A DNA stretch of 64,000 nucleotides from Pteria penguin (GCA_035048485.1 CM068582.1:21502155-21566154), one strand, 5' to 3'; shown: positions 12,035 through 25,139, counted from the first letter of the stretch. Numbers and translations: made by a program. The notes: generated by a model not told the origin, from the sequence alone.

Positions 12035-12381
12035 AATTGTGGTACCCCACTTTGGGGGTTCTATCAGTGAGGGTGCAGTGATCTGTGGCACACAATAATG
12101 GTTGTGCATCTCTTCAGACACCCATGCCAAATATGAAGGCCCCAAGTCTTATGGTTAAAAGGTTATGTTGAAGTAGGTCAAAGGTCATGGTCAAGGTCAC
12201 ATGATAAAAACTTTTTGGTACCAATGGAAAGGTATTGCAATTAAGGACACACATGCCAAATATGAAGGCTCTATGTCTTACAGTTAAAGTGTTATGACCA
12301 AGGTTAAAGTTTTTGTGACAGACGGACGGACAGACAAATGAGATTTAATGTCCCCACGCTTTCACGAAAGTGGGGGACAAT
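12035..12381. mobile_element. Short non-autonomous element with hairpin-like ends
   Basis: It begins with 'accccactttgggggt' and ends with 'ccccacgctttcacgaaagt' followed by 'ggggg'. Both ends can fold on themselves and are related as inverted copies (CCCCACTTT / AAAGTGGGG). The interior repeats 'catgccaaatatgaaggc' twice (near 12123 and 12249), has AAGGTCA-type words at 12175-12200, and ends in a 'gacagacggacggacag' run. This is the layout of a bivalve non-autonomous element; the family is not named. Confidence 0.6.
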
Positions 12382-12818
12382 AAGTAAATGAAGGGATTTC
12401 GAATCTCATAATGATAGAGTGAGACTATTGAGCTTCAAGTAAAGAAAAATAGTATTTACACAAAAGTCTGATGATAAATGTGATTAAAATCAGTGACAAA
12501 AATTTGAACTTGTTCCCATAGTTGCCATACACGTAAGTTTACTAGCAACAGGTGTTAAACATACAGCAAACCTACTGCAGCTTTACATAGAATACACAAT
12601 GTTAACATAGAAAAATTATGAAAAATACCAAAACCCATTGCCATCTTTTACAACTCTATTTAAAATATCGATATAGACAGACAATTCCACAAGAAATTCA
12701 AATTAATGTGCCATACAACTTGTACTAACATTCATCACATAGATAACACTAGAGTATCAGTAAAACTGATGTATGCTCCCCAAACGGCAGTTATAATGCA
12801 GGAAAATTATGACTCAAT
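12382..12818. other. Spacer, nothing recognised
   Basis: AT-rich sequence with no supported feature. Confidence 0.4.
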
Positions 12819-12971
12819 TCATATACAAACAAGAAACCGTCAACAAGGGTATGACCGGATTGCAAAGGCTTAACGCAAAAAGTTGACAACAGATGGACGG
12901 ACTGACAGAAAGGACGGACAGAGGGTTTTCGCCAATTCATACACCGGAATTGCTTTGCAATCTGGTCAAAA
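12819..12971. mobile_element. MITE-like repeat with inverted ends (GGATTGCAAAG type)
   Basis: The sequence 'tgaccggattgcaaag' near 12851 is matched in inverted form by 'ctttgcaatctggtca' near 12954. Between them is a run of GGACGGAC/GACAGA words. Related copies are at 23160-23868 and 36393-36592, all introduced by 'aacaagaaacc', so the element probably starts there. Confidence 0.65.
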
Positions 12972-13189
12972 ATCAGTAAAACTGATGGATGCTCCAAGAA
13001 GCACAGCAATGAAGTAAAAGAATAACTCGGTATATAGAAAATGATTGTATTAATTGATGACGATTTCAAATCTCAATGCATCATATGGATATCCAATTGA
13101 GTCAAGTGTAGAACAACAAGTGATCACAGTATCTTAAACGAAAATGAGTAAGTTTGATCTTCACTAGTTATGAAAAAACCTTTTTATCG

Positions 13190-13560
13190 TGATCATGACC
13201 TTTCAAAAATGACCTTGAGTGAACTTTGTACAAAAATTTTTAACATAAATGAAAATTTTTGGTGAAGTATGATCAATTATGATGAAAGGTGTAAGAGATA
13301 TAAGTACTTCATGGTATTTTTTAAGTCATAGTTATTAAGTGACCGTTCAGAAATGACCTTGAATGGCCTTTGTCCAAAAGCCCTTAACCTAAAGAACATT
13401 TTGGTGAAGTATGATCAAATTCTAATGAAAGGTATAGGAAATATAAATACTTCACGATTCTTTAAGTAATAGTTAATAAGTAACCTTGACCTTTCATAAT
13501 ATTTTGGTGAATTATGATCAAATTCTGATGAAAGGTGTTGGAGATATACATACAGCAAAC
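13190..13560. repeat. Tandem repeat, about 142-bp unit, 2.7 copies
   Basis: 'gaa(g/t)tatgatcaa' recurs at 13264, 13406 and 13509 (the last unit is shortened), with 'tgatgaaaggtg' and 'aatgaccttga' in each. It is another CCTTGAC/GGTCA-bearing family. Confidence 0.75.
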
Positions 13561-14482
13561 TGACAAGGGAAATGCAAGCAGAAAACGATAAAATAGGAGT
13601 TACTGATGCCATAGCATATGCTTAAGGAGGAATTAAACACTATCCGAATATAGAGCCGTTTGGAATACATCGGTTGACAAAAATGTTTGTTTACGTATAC
13701 ATTTGATACAGAACGCTAGAACAGCAGAAGACACGATTGAGGCAAATATTGAAAGTTAAAATGAGTAAAAAAAAAATATCTTGGTGTAAATTTAATTGTT
13801 TCTGATATTCAAATATTTTAACCAAAAGTCGAACGGGGAGCATTTGAAATCGAAAAGTAGATAGAAACTAGTGTACAGAGACCAACCTACACATGTGTAT
13901 CCGAGTTAGCACCACTACTAGCAGAGTAGTTGAACGATGCTGATGGATATTTATGTTAGAATACAGGAAGAAAAATTGCTGAGGTACAGTTTTTTAGCTC
14001 AACACACTAATGATACGTATTGCTGTTTGTGCCAGACTCATCTAAATTTATCAGATACAGTACAGGAGTGGAGGTAAACAATCATATTTCAAACCCATGG
14101 TCATGCACATGAATCCTGTATTTATGTACATGTAATCAGTAGTTCTGTTTTTATTTACAATAATACTGTATTGAGTGAGAAAAAATGAAATATATTAAGG
14201 TCCATAAGAAACAATTCAAATAAAATTTTACGATGCAAATATTTTCAAATAGGGAGAGATGTTTTGCCATCCTGTTTATTTGAAAAAATTTAGGTCCTTA
14301 GTTGAAAATAATCAGGGAATCTCATGACTATACTGTAGTATGTGTTTTTATGAATGCATTGCTATTACATAACAATATAATAATCAGCTAATATAAGAAT
14401 TAATCAATTACAATGTAACATATATAGTACACTTAGTATGTAATGGAAGAAGAAGAATCTTCTTGTCAATACAGATCAAGTA
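13561..14482. other. Non-coding stretch
   Basis: No supported gene or repeat. Several 3-4 base simple runs only. Confidence 0.4.
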
Positions 14483-14627
14483 TCAAAGTTTGAAATGAGG
14501 CATTATCATCCATTCTTTTATATTTTCATTAAGGTATGGCCTGGGAAGCATATTGCGTATGAAGTGCACAAATTCTGAATGCAGTGTGGTGTCAAGTTCC
14601 AACTGGAAAAGGGATCTACTGGTGCAT
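14483..14627 (-). CDS. Possible terminal coding exon, function unknown
   Basis: On the reverse strand an acceptor-like 'ttaattatttatatcag' is followed by 145 nt open to a TGA at 14483-14485. It reads CTSRSLFQLELDTTLHSEFV and then HFIRNMLPRPYLNENIKEWM, with one base of split-codon phase. The composition is coding-like. I recognise no family, no preceding exon was found, and the exon could be a chance open frame. Confidence 0.35.
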
Positions 14628-17600
14628 CTGATATAAATAATTAAACATGCTACATTAGGTAAAGTTGTCATTTTGTATTTAAACCATTAATTACTCTGCA
14701 TTTTACTAAGATGTCTCATGATTAATATATAAATTAATAATAACATGATCTGATTTCAGAAATACCTGTAATTGCATTGAAATATTTTATTATTTGTCTT
14801 TGATTTTTATAATGCTAGTGAAGGTATACCAACATATTTGAAGTTTTCTTACACAAACCAAAGGCTTCATGAGTGAGTTATATTCACAGTTTTGTGACAG
14901 TTGTGACTGCTGACTTTCACACTTTCAATTCTATTCTGAAGTGTCAAGATAAAAGTCCCTGCACTACTTTTAACTTTGTGTTTTTTACCCCTCCATCACC
15001 ACGATAGCTGCCAAGAGGGCAATGTCTGTGATTGGCTGTCCTTTTTACTTTATTACTTACTTTTTTTTTTGATGATTGCCTAGGCTCCTTAAAACTACAT
15101 GTATATCAAAACTTTCTGGAAGTAATGATCAAACAACTAATGATACCGAGTATGCATATTTGTTGCATATACAGAGCAGCAGCATTTTGTAACATTTTTC
15201 ACATTCTAAGGGATTTATATTCAGATTCTGAATTTTAAAGGTGTTTGCTTATCATTTTGCACTAAATCTCTTTAGTTGAGAATGTGTACGTTTTATCAAT
15301 TTCTTTAACTTCATATTTATTATTAAAAAAAAAACTAACTCTTATCCTGATAACTTTGGGAGATTGGGACCAAGTTACTGAAAAAAGGAAATTATTTTTC
15401 TTGGATTAAATTAGGATCCTTTGCAATGTACTATTTCAGGTCATGCTTCAATGATGTGGGTAGTTACAGATAAAGCTGGAATCTGATCACGGTGAACCTA
15501 CTTTTGAATGAATTATTTCCTTGTCAGGAGGAGACTGTATGGAGACTGAATGGAATTTGTGTTTTGCTCACCTAAAGGGAAGACAAGGGTTCAACTGAGC
15601 TATTGTCAAAGTGATTGTATGTGGTCCTACTGTCAACAATCTGTAAACACTTCACCTTTTAATGCACCTAATCTCAGATGGTGGGACATACCGGTATATT
15701 AGTATAAATATAATAGTCAGTCAGCTGTCTCTCTATTTCTCTGCAAAAAGTAAATCTGTGCCATAACTTTTGAATGATAAGTGATGAGATTTATATTTCA
15801 AATGTATATTCCATGTAGAAAGACTTTTTTCAAGGTCAAACTTAGAGTCAGTTTGACTTAGATTAATTATGGGTTTTGATCTACTGTCAATTGAAAATAA
15901 AACACAGCAGAATCCTTAAATATCAACATATAACTTTTCTTCATATGTATTTGCTTTGGGGCAAGAAAATCTCTTACCATTTTACAGACTTTTTTCTAAA
16001 AAGGGAGGGGGGGGAGCTGTCATTTTCACAAACACATTTAGTTGAAGTTTGATGTTATTATATGGTAGATCAAAGTGACACATTTTTTCAATATCTTTTG
16101 TGGTTATTAAGTTGTATGCAGGTTATGTACTATATATCAGCTTCTTTTACAATGTAACTAAAAATGACATAATAAATCTGAAAATATTGAATCCAGAATT
16201 GTGTTTTTCTAATGGTTAATTAAAGTGTTATTAGAATGATCACAATTTTTCGATATAATGTGCCTATCTACATAAACGAGTCGCTCACAAAATATTATGC
16301 TCATGCGTGACGCTGATCTCAAGATATATATAATAAGCAATAAAAAGTTCGATAGCTTTTTTCAGTAGTTAATCACCATAATATGTGACGTCAGAAGTTG
16401 TACAGGTGCTACTTTTCCCTGATTTTTCATTATTATGATAAACTTTGAATTGTGACGTCATACTAAATGATGTTAAAAGTTGTACAAAGGTTCTGTAACA
16501 AGTTAAACCGGAAGTCTTTTATTTTGTTCGTGATACTAGGCGAATTGGTATTTTAAAACATCTCCCAGAGAAATACTGAAGCAGGAAAAGTTGTAATTTC
16601 TATCAATGGAGGAACAATTCAATTAGTATTACATAAAAACGCAAAATTCTCCAGCATTCTAATAGCACTTTAAGATAAAGATAGGGGCTAGTTGATGACT
16701 ATTTGAATAGTTACATTGAAATTCAAATTGTAGCCTTTTAGTTTACTTTTGCTTAACAAAGCCGATACTAACTCTTGCATTCTTATAACAAATCCCCAAA
16801 ACACATACCTGATCAAATTTGTTAAGACTGTACTATAGTCTAGATTTGTCAGTAGGTGATGCAATTATAGAGAATATTGTTTGTCACCAAACATTCTCTA
16901 CTTTTGTTTCAATTGTTATTTATTTATGCATAGGTGATATATAGGGATCTATTTCAAACATTTTATATTACTTCTTATTCTAGAATTTCATTTCAATACA
17001 ATTTTGACATCATCTGTCTTAGTCATTTTTATATGTAACATTGGGACTTTGGTGAGCAATTTTGACCTTCTTGGGCCTCTTTTTTAATTTTTCAATTTAG
17101 AAAATGATCATGCATGAAATGTGTTGAAGTATATGATATGTTGTTATTCAAAATCCCAAATTGGACAATATTCTGACATGTCAAAATAGTCAAGATTTGG
17201 TGACCATATTTTCTATTCCTGTGGATAAATTTTCTTCATACTCATATTGTGCAATTGGACACTAAGGATTATAGATATAATTTTTCTTGTAAATTGAATT
17301 TGCAGATTTTTGTAAAATGCTGTTTTTAGGGGAGAAAATAGTGGATTTTTTGTGCTGATTTGGTATATCTGCTGAAACCTTCCTAGCATAGTTCTTTCAA
17401 ACAATTTCTCCTTGGAAATTTTACTGAAAAATTATTCCTTTTCTGATATTGATTTGTGTTTTTGATATACATTTACGTTTGGTAAAGTTAAAAGATATTA
17501 AATTGACCTTGTAGTACCTTTCAAGGGAATTCCAAATATGCCTCAGAGGGAGCTTATTTAAAGTAAAATTTTTCAGAACTGTGTGGATAAAATTTTTTTT

Positions 17601-19395
17601 TATACTTTGCAGTTAAGTAGACATCATAATCAAATACTGATAGTGAAAAAATGAAGAAAATTGAATATGGGAGTCAAGTGTTTCAATCCTCCTTAAATGG
17701 CATGAATAAGTTCAGAATATGTATATAAAAGTAGTCTATGGGCTGTGGTTTCATGACATAGCAAACTTTTGACAATAAGGTAAATTTCCTGTATGATTAT
17801 TAATAATTGACAATGACTGAATGAATATGCCAATAATACTAGTAACAATAAACATCAACATTCAGATTAAAAATATTACTTTACACAACATTGATATTGA
17901 TATACATTTTTTACAGGTCACATAAAAAGCATCTTCTACTAACACATTAAGATCCAACCCCACCTCAGGTCTAACATTTTCCATCAAAATACCTTAACAA
18001 TTCAATAACATGTTTATACATTACATTTTTACTGGACACAAATAGGCACATTACAATATTATCAATTCATGTTTGTCAATGCCCATGTCCAACAAATGAT
18101 GTTACAACCATTTATCTAATAATAATAAAAAAGAATGTGTTTGTAAAACACTATTTTCTTTAAAAAAAGGGAGGGGGTTAAACATTTCTTGATGAGGACA
18201 TTCTCTTTAAAAGTAGGCCAAATGTCATATGTCTAAGATAACCTAACTCTGACAATTAAATTGTGGACAAAGGTTCATGATGACAAACAAATGCTTGAAA
18301 TGGGTTCCAAAGACAAAAGAGAATAACACATCATACTTTAGCTACTGTAACAAGCTCATGTTGTGGAGTAAGCTTGCCAGATTCTACTTCACTCCATAAA
18401 TTATGATGACTCCATGGCATAAACTACACATAATACAATACTTTATATGGTGTGAGTATACTTATCTTACTGGGACTAAAGTTTGAGTAAGCACCGTTAT
18501 TTGTATGATAAAGTGTCAGTAATGGAGTAGTCCAAGATGCCAGAAGGTAAAAAGAACAACCACACTCATTCATGATTACGCTATACAATAAAGAAAATCT
18601 ACTTTACTTATTGTAATGAAATAAGTACATACAGTTTACCATGCATAGGCAATCCCAAGTTACTGACCTTGACTGTCATACTATGAAGTTTGATTCAGTT
18701 CTTGCTCTATCTGCACTATCCATTCTGATTGCACATATCATGCAGTATGAGAATGATTTTCATAATGTCTTCTGTTTACAAAATGGACAAAATCTGAAAA
18801 TGAAGAGAAAAATTCATAAGAAGCATTTATTTATATATATATGCACAACAAAAAGTAAAGAAACACAAACACTCTGTATTGCAAATTTTCTGCCTCATGA
18901 CCTTTATCAAGCCTTTTTTGAGATGACAAATACAAAGCTATGTAAAATCCATGTCTACGTTTCAAGGATACATAAGCTTAAGACTTCCCTTTGGAGGACT
19001 TCTTCGAATCTTTAAATGCACAACCACTGTAACTGCCGGAGAAACAGATTTTAAGATATATGTTGTTTATATCTGTATGGATAACATTGATCAGTGATGT
19101 CATAATGCCCCATATTTGAGCCACATTTCAGCACAGAAAGCGATGTTTGGCAGACTTTTCACTGTTATGCTTATGACATCATAATGAAATGTTTGACATT
19201 TCCAAACTTGCATCAATGTTGTATTTTGCACTAAACTGCATGGCATACTTTTGTTGAACTAGAGACCATGATGAATAAAATGTTGAATGAATATGGAAAA
19301 GTTCATTCTTCTCTTTGGAAGGTAAATCTTAGGTGCTGGTTTTCCAATGTAATTTTGAAATTATAAAAAGAAATCCTAGAATACTGCAGTTAAAC
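14628..19395. other. Long non-coding region with no supported gene
   Basis: The stretch is AT-rich, with poly-T and poly-A tracts, and the open frames at 15032-15238, 17213-17404 and 18641-19015 lack start, splice or compositional support. An imperfect local duplication at 16385-16490 carries the words 'gtgacgtca' and 'aagttgtaca' twice. Otherwise I see nothing; a large intron or intergenic space is equally possible. Confidence 0.5.
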
Positions 19396-19409
19396 ATATC
19401 AACTTCAGA

Positions 19410-19685
19410 TTGACTGATTGAAGGATTTTTGTTTAACGTCACACCACAAATATTTCATGTATATGGTGATGCATCTGCCTGATTCAGGGCATACAAATTT
19501 TGACCTTTGCAACGGACCCACCCGAAGCAGTGAGGGATCTTTAACGTGCCATGCATACCACGACACAGGGCCTCTGTTTTTACTGTCTCATCCGAAAGAC
19601 AGGATATCGACATGGCCAGAGCGGGACTTGAACCCCGGCCTCCCAATCAGGAGTCCAGCACAATACCACTAGGCCACGCTGGCTT
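19410..19685 (-). mobile_element. tRNA-derived SINE, near full length, with target-site duplication
   Basis: Flanked by the 14-bp direct repeat 'atatcaacttcaga' at 19396-19409 and 19686-19699, which is a clear retroposition footprint. Read on the reverse strand, the head is tRNA-like with an A-box-like 'tggcctagtggt' and a B-box-like 'ggttcaagtcc', followed by the body and then a short ATTG/AATC-type tail. The body and tail resemble the molluscan RUDI/V-SINE group (from memory). Translations over 19418-19866 are shadows of the SINE. Confidence 0.9.
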
Positions 19686-19699
19686 ATATCAACTTCAGA

Positions 19700-21867
19700 G
19701 AATCATCACATTCTATTTCATTCAGTCCAGTTTCTACTGTACATCATCTCTAAAGGATGTGTCAATTGATCTTGACATTATTACTGCCTCTACAGAAATA
19801 AATCAAAACACCAACATTTACTTATATTATCTAAGAGAAGATTTCTCCAAGAAAGATAACTCTTAATCAAGTAATATAATCATATGCACTTATAATCCAA
19901 GTATTTCCTTGCAGGGGGATGATTTATTATTGATAATATCTATAATAGACCAAACTGAACAAAACTAAAACCATCATTTAGAGATCACCTGTTTCAAAAA
20001 ACCATTTATGGTTAGGACTAAGGATAAATTCTCATAATAATTTTCACTTTATTACAAGGTTGGAACAAAAGATACTGAGAACTGTATAATCTTGTTCAGG
20101 TACCAGTGCTCCAAGTTGCGACCAAAGTGATAGCATTTCTGACTAAAACATCAGTTTTGCAACTAAATATCAGACACGTTCCCAAAATCATGACTGAAGT
20201 TTTGAGGCAGTGTTGGATACATTTTGTCTGAGTCAGTATATGTGTAGAATTTAAACCACTCATGTAGGTTATCAAGTTTTACCATTGTAATGTTTTAAAA
20301 TATTAATCTCCAGTATATTTTAAAATTACACTTTATTGCAAACTTAGTAAAGAAACATTTAAATGATGCCAATATCCAAAGGGAAATTAAAGACCAAACT
20401 AACATTTATTTGTATATTTGTTGTAATCAAAACTTTACTTGTGATTCTTGTGATTCCTAATGACCGAAATATATACAAATGATATCTGTAGAAATGTGCA
20501 AGATTTATCCTTTGAAAATTAGAAACCTTAAAAAAAAAACAACTCACAAAAGAAATCTATTTGTTGCACAATTAACATTCATGGCAATCCCTTCATTTTT
20601 CACTCCTTCTGCTCTTCCTACCCCTTGCAATCAAAGCTAAAATACAAAATATGCACAACAATGTTTACAAAATCATTTTACCCCTGATTGAGATCATTTA
20701 AAGATTACTAGAATCTCCCTATAATGTCCTGTGATGACTGACTGATCCTGAGGGACAAGTTCACTTTGTCTATGCCAAGGCATGGACTTGTTAAATTGAC
20801 ACAAGGGTTTGTGGATTTCTTATTCATCACTGGACATTAGCAGTTGATTGTTTTTCTTCCATTAACCAATTTGTCAATTAAAACTGTCATTTTCCCATTG
20901 CGTTATGTTGGAAAATGAACAAATATTAGGTCACTTGACATTGATATATATCATGTTTGCTTATGACATCATGATGAAATTAAAAAGGTTGTGTAGCTTG
21001 TCATCCACCCCCTGAGATTGACAGGCTGATCATTTCACACCTCTTTAAAATGAATATGGGAGAAACAATGATGAACACTTGTTTTCTAAAATCCATGCTC
21101 CACCTTGCCTTTTTTCAAAGCCTGTTCTCCTCTCTTTTGAAATGAGATACAATTAACCACAATAAGTATATTTTAAGTAGGAATATTATCTTATTCTCAT
21201 TTCATATTTCAATCATATTTACAGAATCAAATGTGCCTATATTCAATCAAACAAGTTCAACAACAGTTTTAATTTTACAATACTCTTGATTCCTAGAGCT
21301 AGGCACATTGCCAATCTTAATTATTAAGGATTCCCTTATTACGTAAAAAAATGTGAAAACAGCCGTAAAACAGACAAAAAGCATGTCTGAATTTCAATTA
21401 AAAAAAGAGGTATAAAATAATATCTTGGATATATTAGCAGACTTCACAGAACAGCTTTTTACCATACGTCTCTAAAGGTTTAACTTCAACTGTTATGACC
21501 TAGTGTCATGAACATGAACAATTTCTCACCACATGTCTTCATGTTCATGTTCAAGTAAAAGATGATTAAAATGAACTTGGACTTGACCAAATGGAGTATC
21601 TCATGAGAGAGCATTTCTCAAAAGGTTTCACTGAAAGGTATAAAAAGATTTACAAGAAGTAAATGTAAGTAAATCAAACCAATCAAAGACTTGACACGCT
21701 TGAGAAAAAAATCCATTGTATTTGCCATGTCTTACTGCCATATCCTAACTGTCCCAGTTATACTCTTCATCAACTTTTACAAGTAACCTCTAAATTTCTG
21801 TTCCTGAAAAGAGTTGAAACAAAACAAAATATAATAAATGCCTATAATCATGATGTTGTTCAAGAAA
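19700..21867. other. Non-coding region, nothing recognised
   Basis: AT-rich spacer without supported genes. Short open frames at 20359-20547 and 21777-22001 have no splice or start context, and the latter overlaps the foldback element. Confidence 0.4.
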
Positions 21868-22025
21868 TAACAACCACCTCGCTTTGGTTTATTGTCCAGT
21901 AATTTCCCTAAGTTATATATACCAATCAAATTACCATCGAGCTTCCTCGCGGTGAGGTGATAATTTGATTGGTTCATGCAACAAGGGTGATTAATGGACA
22001 ATAATCCACGGCTAGGTAGTTGTTA
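21868..22025. mobile_element. Foldback element, about 158 bp, imperfect arms
   Basis: The left arm contains 'ataacaaccacctcgc', 'ttattgtccagtaat' and 'accaatcaaattacca'. The right arm carries them inverted ('gctaggtagttgttat', 'attaatggacaataa', 'gataatttgattggt'). Arms are roughly 70 bp and diverged, around a GC-richer centre near 21940. Like the hairpin at 9583 it contains a CCAAT word. Confidence 0.75.
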
Positions 22026-22454
22026 TATCCATTCTAATAAGTTTCCGCAATTCAGTTACGTAAAAATCAAAAATTAAGTGGGCGGAGCATTAAGGATTGT
22101 GGCTGTATAGCAGATGTGTATTTGAGCAGGAATGTGTTGGAGAATACTCACCAAGCAAGCTTTACGGACATAGAAGGAGGAAATCAAAATCATATTAAAA
22201 TAATTGTTTAGTGCAATTTACTGTTATGATTTGTAACGTTATCAAGGGTTTTACATAGCTTAGAATTTAACATTATTCATATCACTTGATAGAGGCTGAA
22301 AATATGTGAAAAGAATGTCTTTCATGTATTATACGACAACTTCCCTTTACATGATCTGTGAAAGGATAAATCAGTACATAAGACCTCTTTCATAACATAA
22401 AATTTACATACATTTTGAGGGTTTTTATCTATTCTTATCTCTTGCATCACATCA

Positions 22455-22625
22455 AGATCACTGCACTTACATGACAGCATCTGCATGATGCTGTGCAGAA
22501 AAATTTAGTCCGAGGCAATGAGAAAGTGAAGGATATTTTATGTGCTACGTCTACTGTGAAACAAGACCCTCTATTTTTCTACCTCATCTAAGACAGACTG
22601 GACTTGAATGCAAGACCTTTTGGTG
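22455..22625 (-). mobile_element. Degenerate SINE fragment
   Basis: 'acagcatctgcatgatgctg', 'gaggcaatgagaaagtgaag', 'atgtgctacgtctactgtga' and 'ctcatctaagacagactgga' follow the order of the SINE body seen at 32302 and 19410. Head and tail are lost. Confidence 0.55.
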
Positions 22626-23159
22626 ACTAGGAAAGCATTTAGTTTGATGATACATATATATATTTTTAAGTCAGTCTGAAGAGTGTCTGTGTTGTCCTTT
22701 GAGAGACTAGTAACAACACTTGTAATGTTCCTCGAGTTCTTTATCCCTACAAAGTTTGATCAAAATTTCTCCAACAGTTCTAGAGAAGGAGTGAAAGCTA
22801 TCAGCTGTGATGAAAATGTTACCTCAGCTTAAGGCATACATTGTTGATTCATATCAACTGTCTGCATTATAATAATACACCAGGTGCCATATGTACAAAG
22901 ATTCGTAAATTTACCAGCACGCACAGAGTTTACAAGTAACTTATGAAAAATGTTACACACATGTAAATCATATGTACAAAACTACTGGCAGACATTTCAT
23001 AAAGTTATGAACTCTTACGAGTACGCTTACGCATGCCTTATACATATACTCCATACTAAACAAATGACACTTCAGATATTTCAGGAGCCTGTTTCACCGA
23101 CATGTGTAAATGTTTGGCTTACTAATCCATACGCCAATCCTGGGCAATGGTGTAAGTTT

Positions 23160-23868
23160 AACAAGAAACCGTCATGGACAGTATGACCGGATTGCAAATG
23201 CTAAACGCAAAATGTTGACAACAGACGGACGAACAGACAGAGGGATGGACTGATTTTGCCAATTTATAGACCAGAATTGCTTTGTATTAACATTAACAAT
23301 ACATGTATGCAAGTGGTCACCCTAAGGGCAAAAAACAGTGTGTGTTCACTGAAGTGTAAAGTCAAGGTCAAGGTCACTAAATTTTTGTATTGGATGGATC
23401 GAACATTCAAGTATCTACAAACCTACCAACTTTGACACAAGTACCCTTTAGGGTATGAAAGAAACCAAGCTAAACGCAACTAAATAATAAATGTTGATGC
23501 CGTGCGGGCGGACAGACGGACGGTACGACAGACAGACGGACGGATTTCGTCAATTCATAGACTGGAATTGCTTTGCAATAACATTAACAATACATGTATG
23601 CAAGTGGTAACCCTAAAGGCAAAAAAAGTGTGTGTTCACTGAAGTGTTAAGTCAAGGTCAAGGTCACTAAATTTTTGTATTGGTTGGATAGAACATTCAA
23701 GTATCTACAAACCTACCAACTTTGACATAAGTACCCTTTAGGGTATGAAAGAGACCAAGCTAAACGCAAATGCTAAATGCAAAATGTTGATGCTGTACGG
23801 ACAGACAACTTACGGTTTTCGCCAATTCATAGACTGGAATTGCTTTGCAATCTGGTCAACAAAATGTG
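23160..23868. mobile_element. GGATTGCAAAG-type element with an internal direct duplication
   Basis: The left end is 'tgaccggattgcaaa' (near 23181), the right end 'ctttgcaatctggtca' (near 23848), inverted to each other. Inside, a unit of about 290 bp starting 'aacattaacaatacatgtat' occurs twice, at about 23289-23580 and 23581-23850, over 90% alike by eye. Each unit holds 'gtcaaggtcaaggtcac' and a GGACGGAC/GACAGACGG run. The shared ends with 12819-12971 and 36393-36592 suggest one family with a variable number of internal repeats. Confidence 0.75.
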
Positions 23869-24666
23869 TGTTTCATCAATTGTTGTAAGTGCACGTACAT
23901 ATGTAAGCAAACTGACAAACTTTACACATAACAAATGCATACATAAAGTATATCGAAACAGATATATTTACATATTAAGTCAAAATGTACTTCTTATAGA
24001 TGTATAATTTTATGAATTTATGTCTATGCATCTACACACCATGTGCATGTAAACAAGTAGTGACATCATAGAATCGTATGCGATAATTTAAAATATGTCA
24101 TCAAAAGAAAGTAATAAAACTATCCCTTTAAGCACATTTGCCACATACATGTACATTTACCAAATTAAGCATATCACGAATTGCGACAAAATAGAAAAAA
24201 GAGAATTCTCCCTCTTCTTTCTGTCAGTCTAGTAGAATAATGTACAAGACACCCTCCTCAACCCCCTCCCCCCCCCCCAAAAAAAACAAAACAAAATAAA
24301 TAAATAAAAAGAATAATAAATACAGTGCCCGCCACTTAATTGAATGTCGCATTATTGAATATTTCGTTTTATTGAATAAGATGCTGAAATCCAAAACCAT
24401 TTTCTATTAAATCTATTGAAAATCCGCCACGTGTTACACTAGAATAAAGAAGCAACTTCGTTTATTTGAATAGCGCGATTATCCTACCAAGCATACTTTT
24501 GTTAAAACTTCACCGTATCACGCCCAAGGTCATATTGTTTACTACGGTGCGAGCGACCTATCAATTAGAGATAAATGGTTTCACACCTGTCCAGGTAAAA
24601 CCTGTTGACCAAATCACACTTTAAATGTCGAATAGGCCGTAGTGGTAGGGATTAAAGGATTAATTA

Positions 24667-25139
24667 ATTACCAACTGCCGAAGCCATATCGTGCTTAAGA
24701 CCACCGAAAACATCGACAAGATGCCGCTGTTAGGCAACGGCATTGCATGAAGACTGACCTTACTAGATGCCATCCACTTACACAGTAAGGCCTGGCGCAC
24801 CGTCAAGCCCACAACTATGGCCAACTGCTTCCGAAAGGCTGGCTTTGTCTCGTCAGACAACAACGCAACCGAAACGGACAATGTCCGGCCGCCAGAGGTT
24901 GTTGATAGCTAGACGCTTGATGCCTTCATCACAAACGATGGCAACCTGGAGAGCTAAGCTGCCCGGACTGAGGAGAAAATGTGCGCCAGTTTCCCCGAGA
25001 CGAGACCCGACCATGCGACACCAGTGATGACGAGGAGACTGAAGAAACGGCACCAGCAGTGCACGGCGAACATAAAGATGCAATAGCCATACTTTGACGA
25101 TTCATTCAAAGTAAAGTGATGACTTCAGCCCGTTCTATC
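24667..25139 (+). pseudogene. C-terminal remnant of a pogo/Tigger-type DDE transposase
   Basis: The plus-strand frame from 24667 to the stop at 24910-24912 reads, after one stop, LTLLDAIHLHSKAWRTVKPT and then TMANCFRKAGF. This is the characteristic end of the DDE_1 catalytic region of Tigger/pogo transposases (L-DA-H---AW--V-P-T--NCF-KAGF). Downstream, in another frame, an acidic stretch (DDEETEETAP) and a short helix (AIAIL-RFIQSK) fit the usual acidic C-terminal tail. The catalytic aspartates and the N-terminal HTH/CENP-B domains are absent. Stops and at least one frameshift show it is dead. Base composition is distinctly GC-richer than its surroundings. Confidence 0.8.

Noticed and set aside
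18641..19015. 124-codon open frame as a gene
   Set aside because: No splice sites, no start context, composition typical of random AT-rich DNA, and no recognisable domain.
19418..19866. Overlapping peptide frames with words such as CLSDETVKTEA and MHGTLKIPHC
   Set aside because: The same peptides recur at 38460-38765 and 49626-49958 because they are translations of the SINE body; the element is non-coding.
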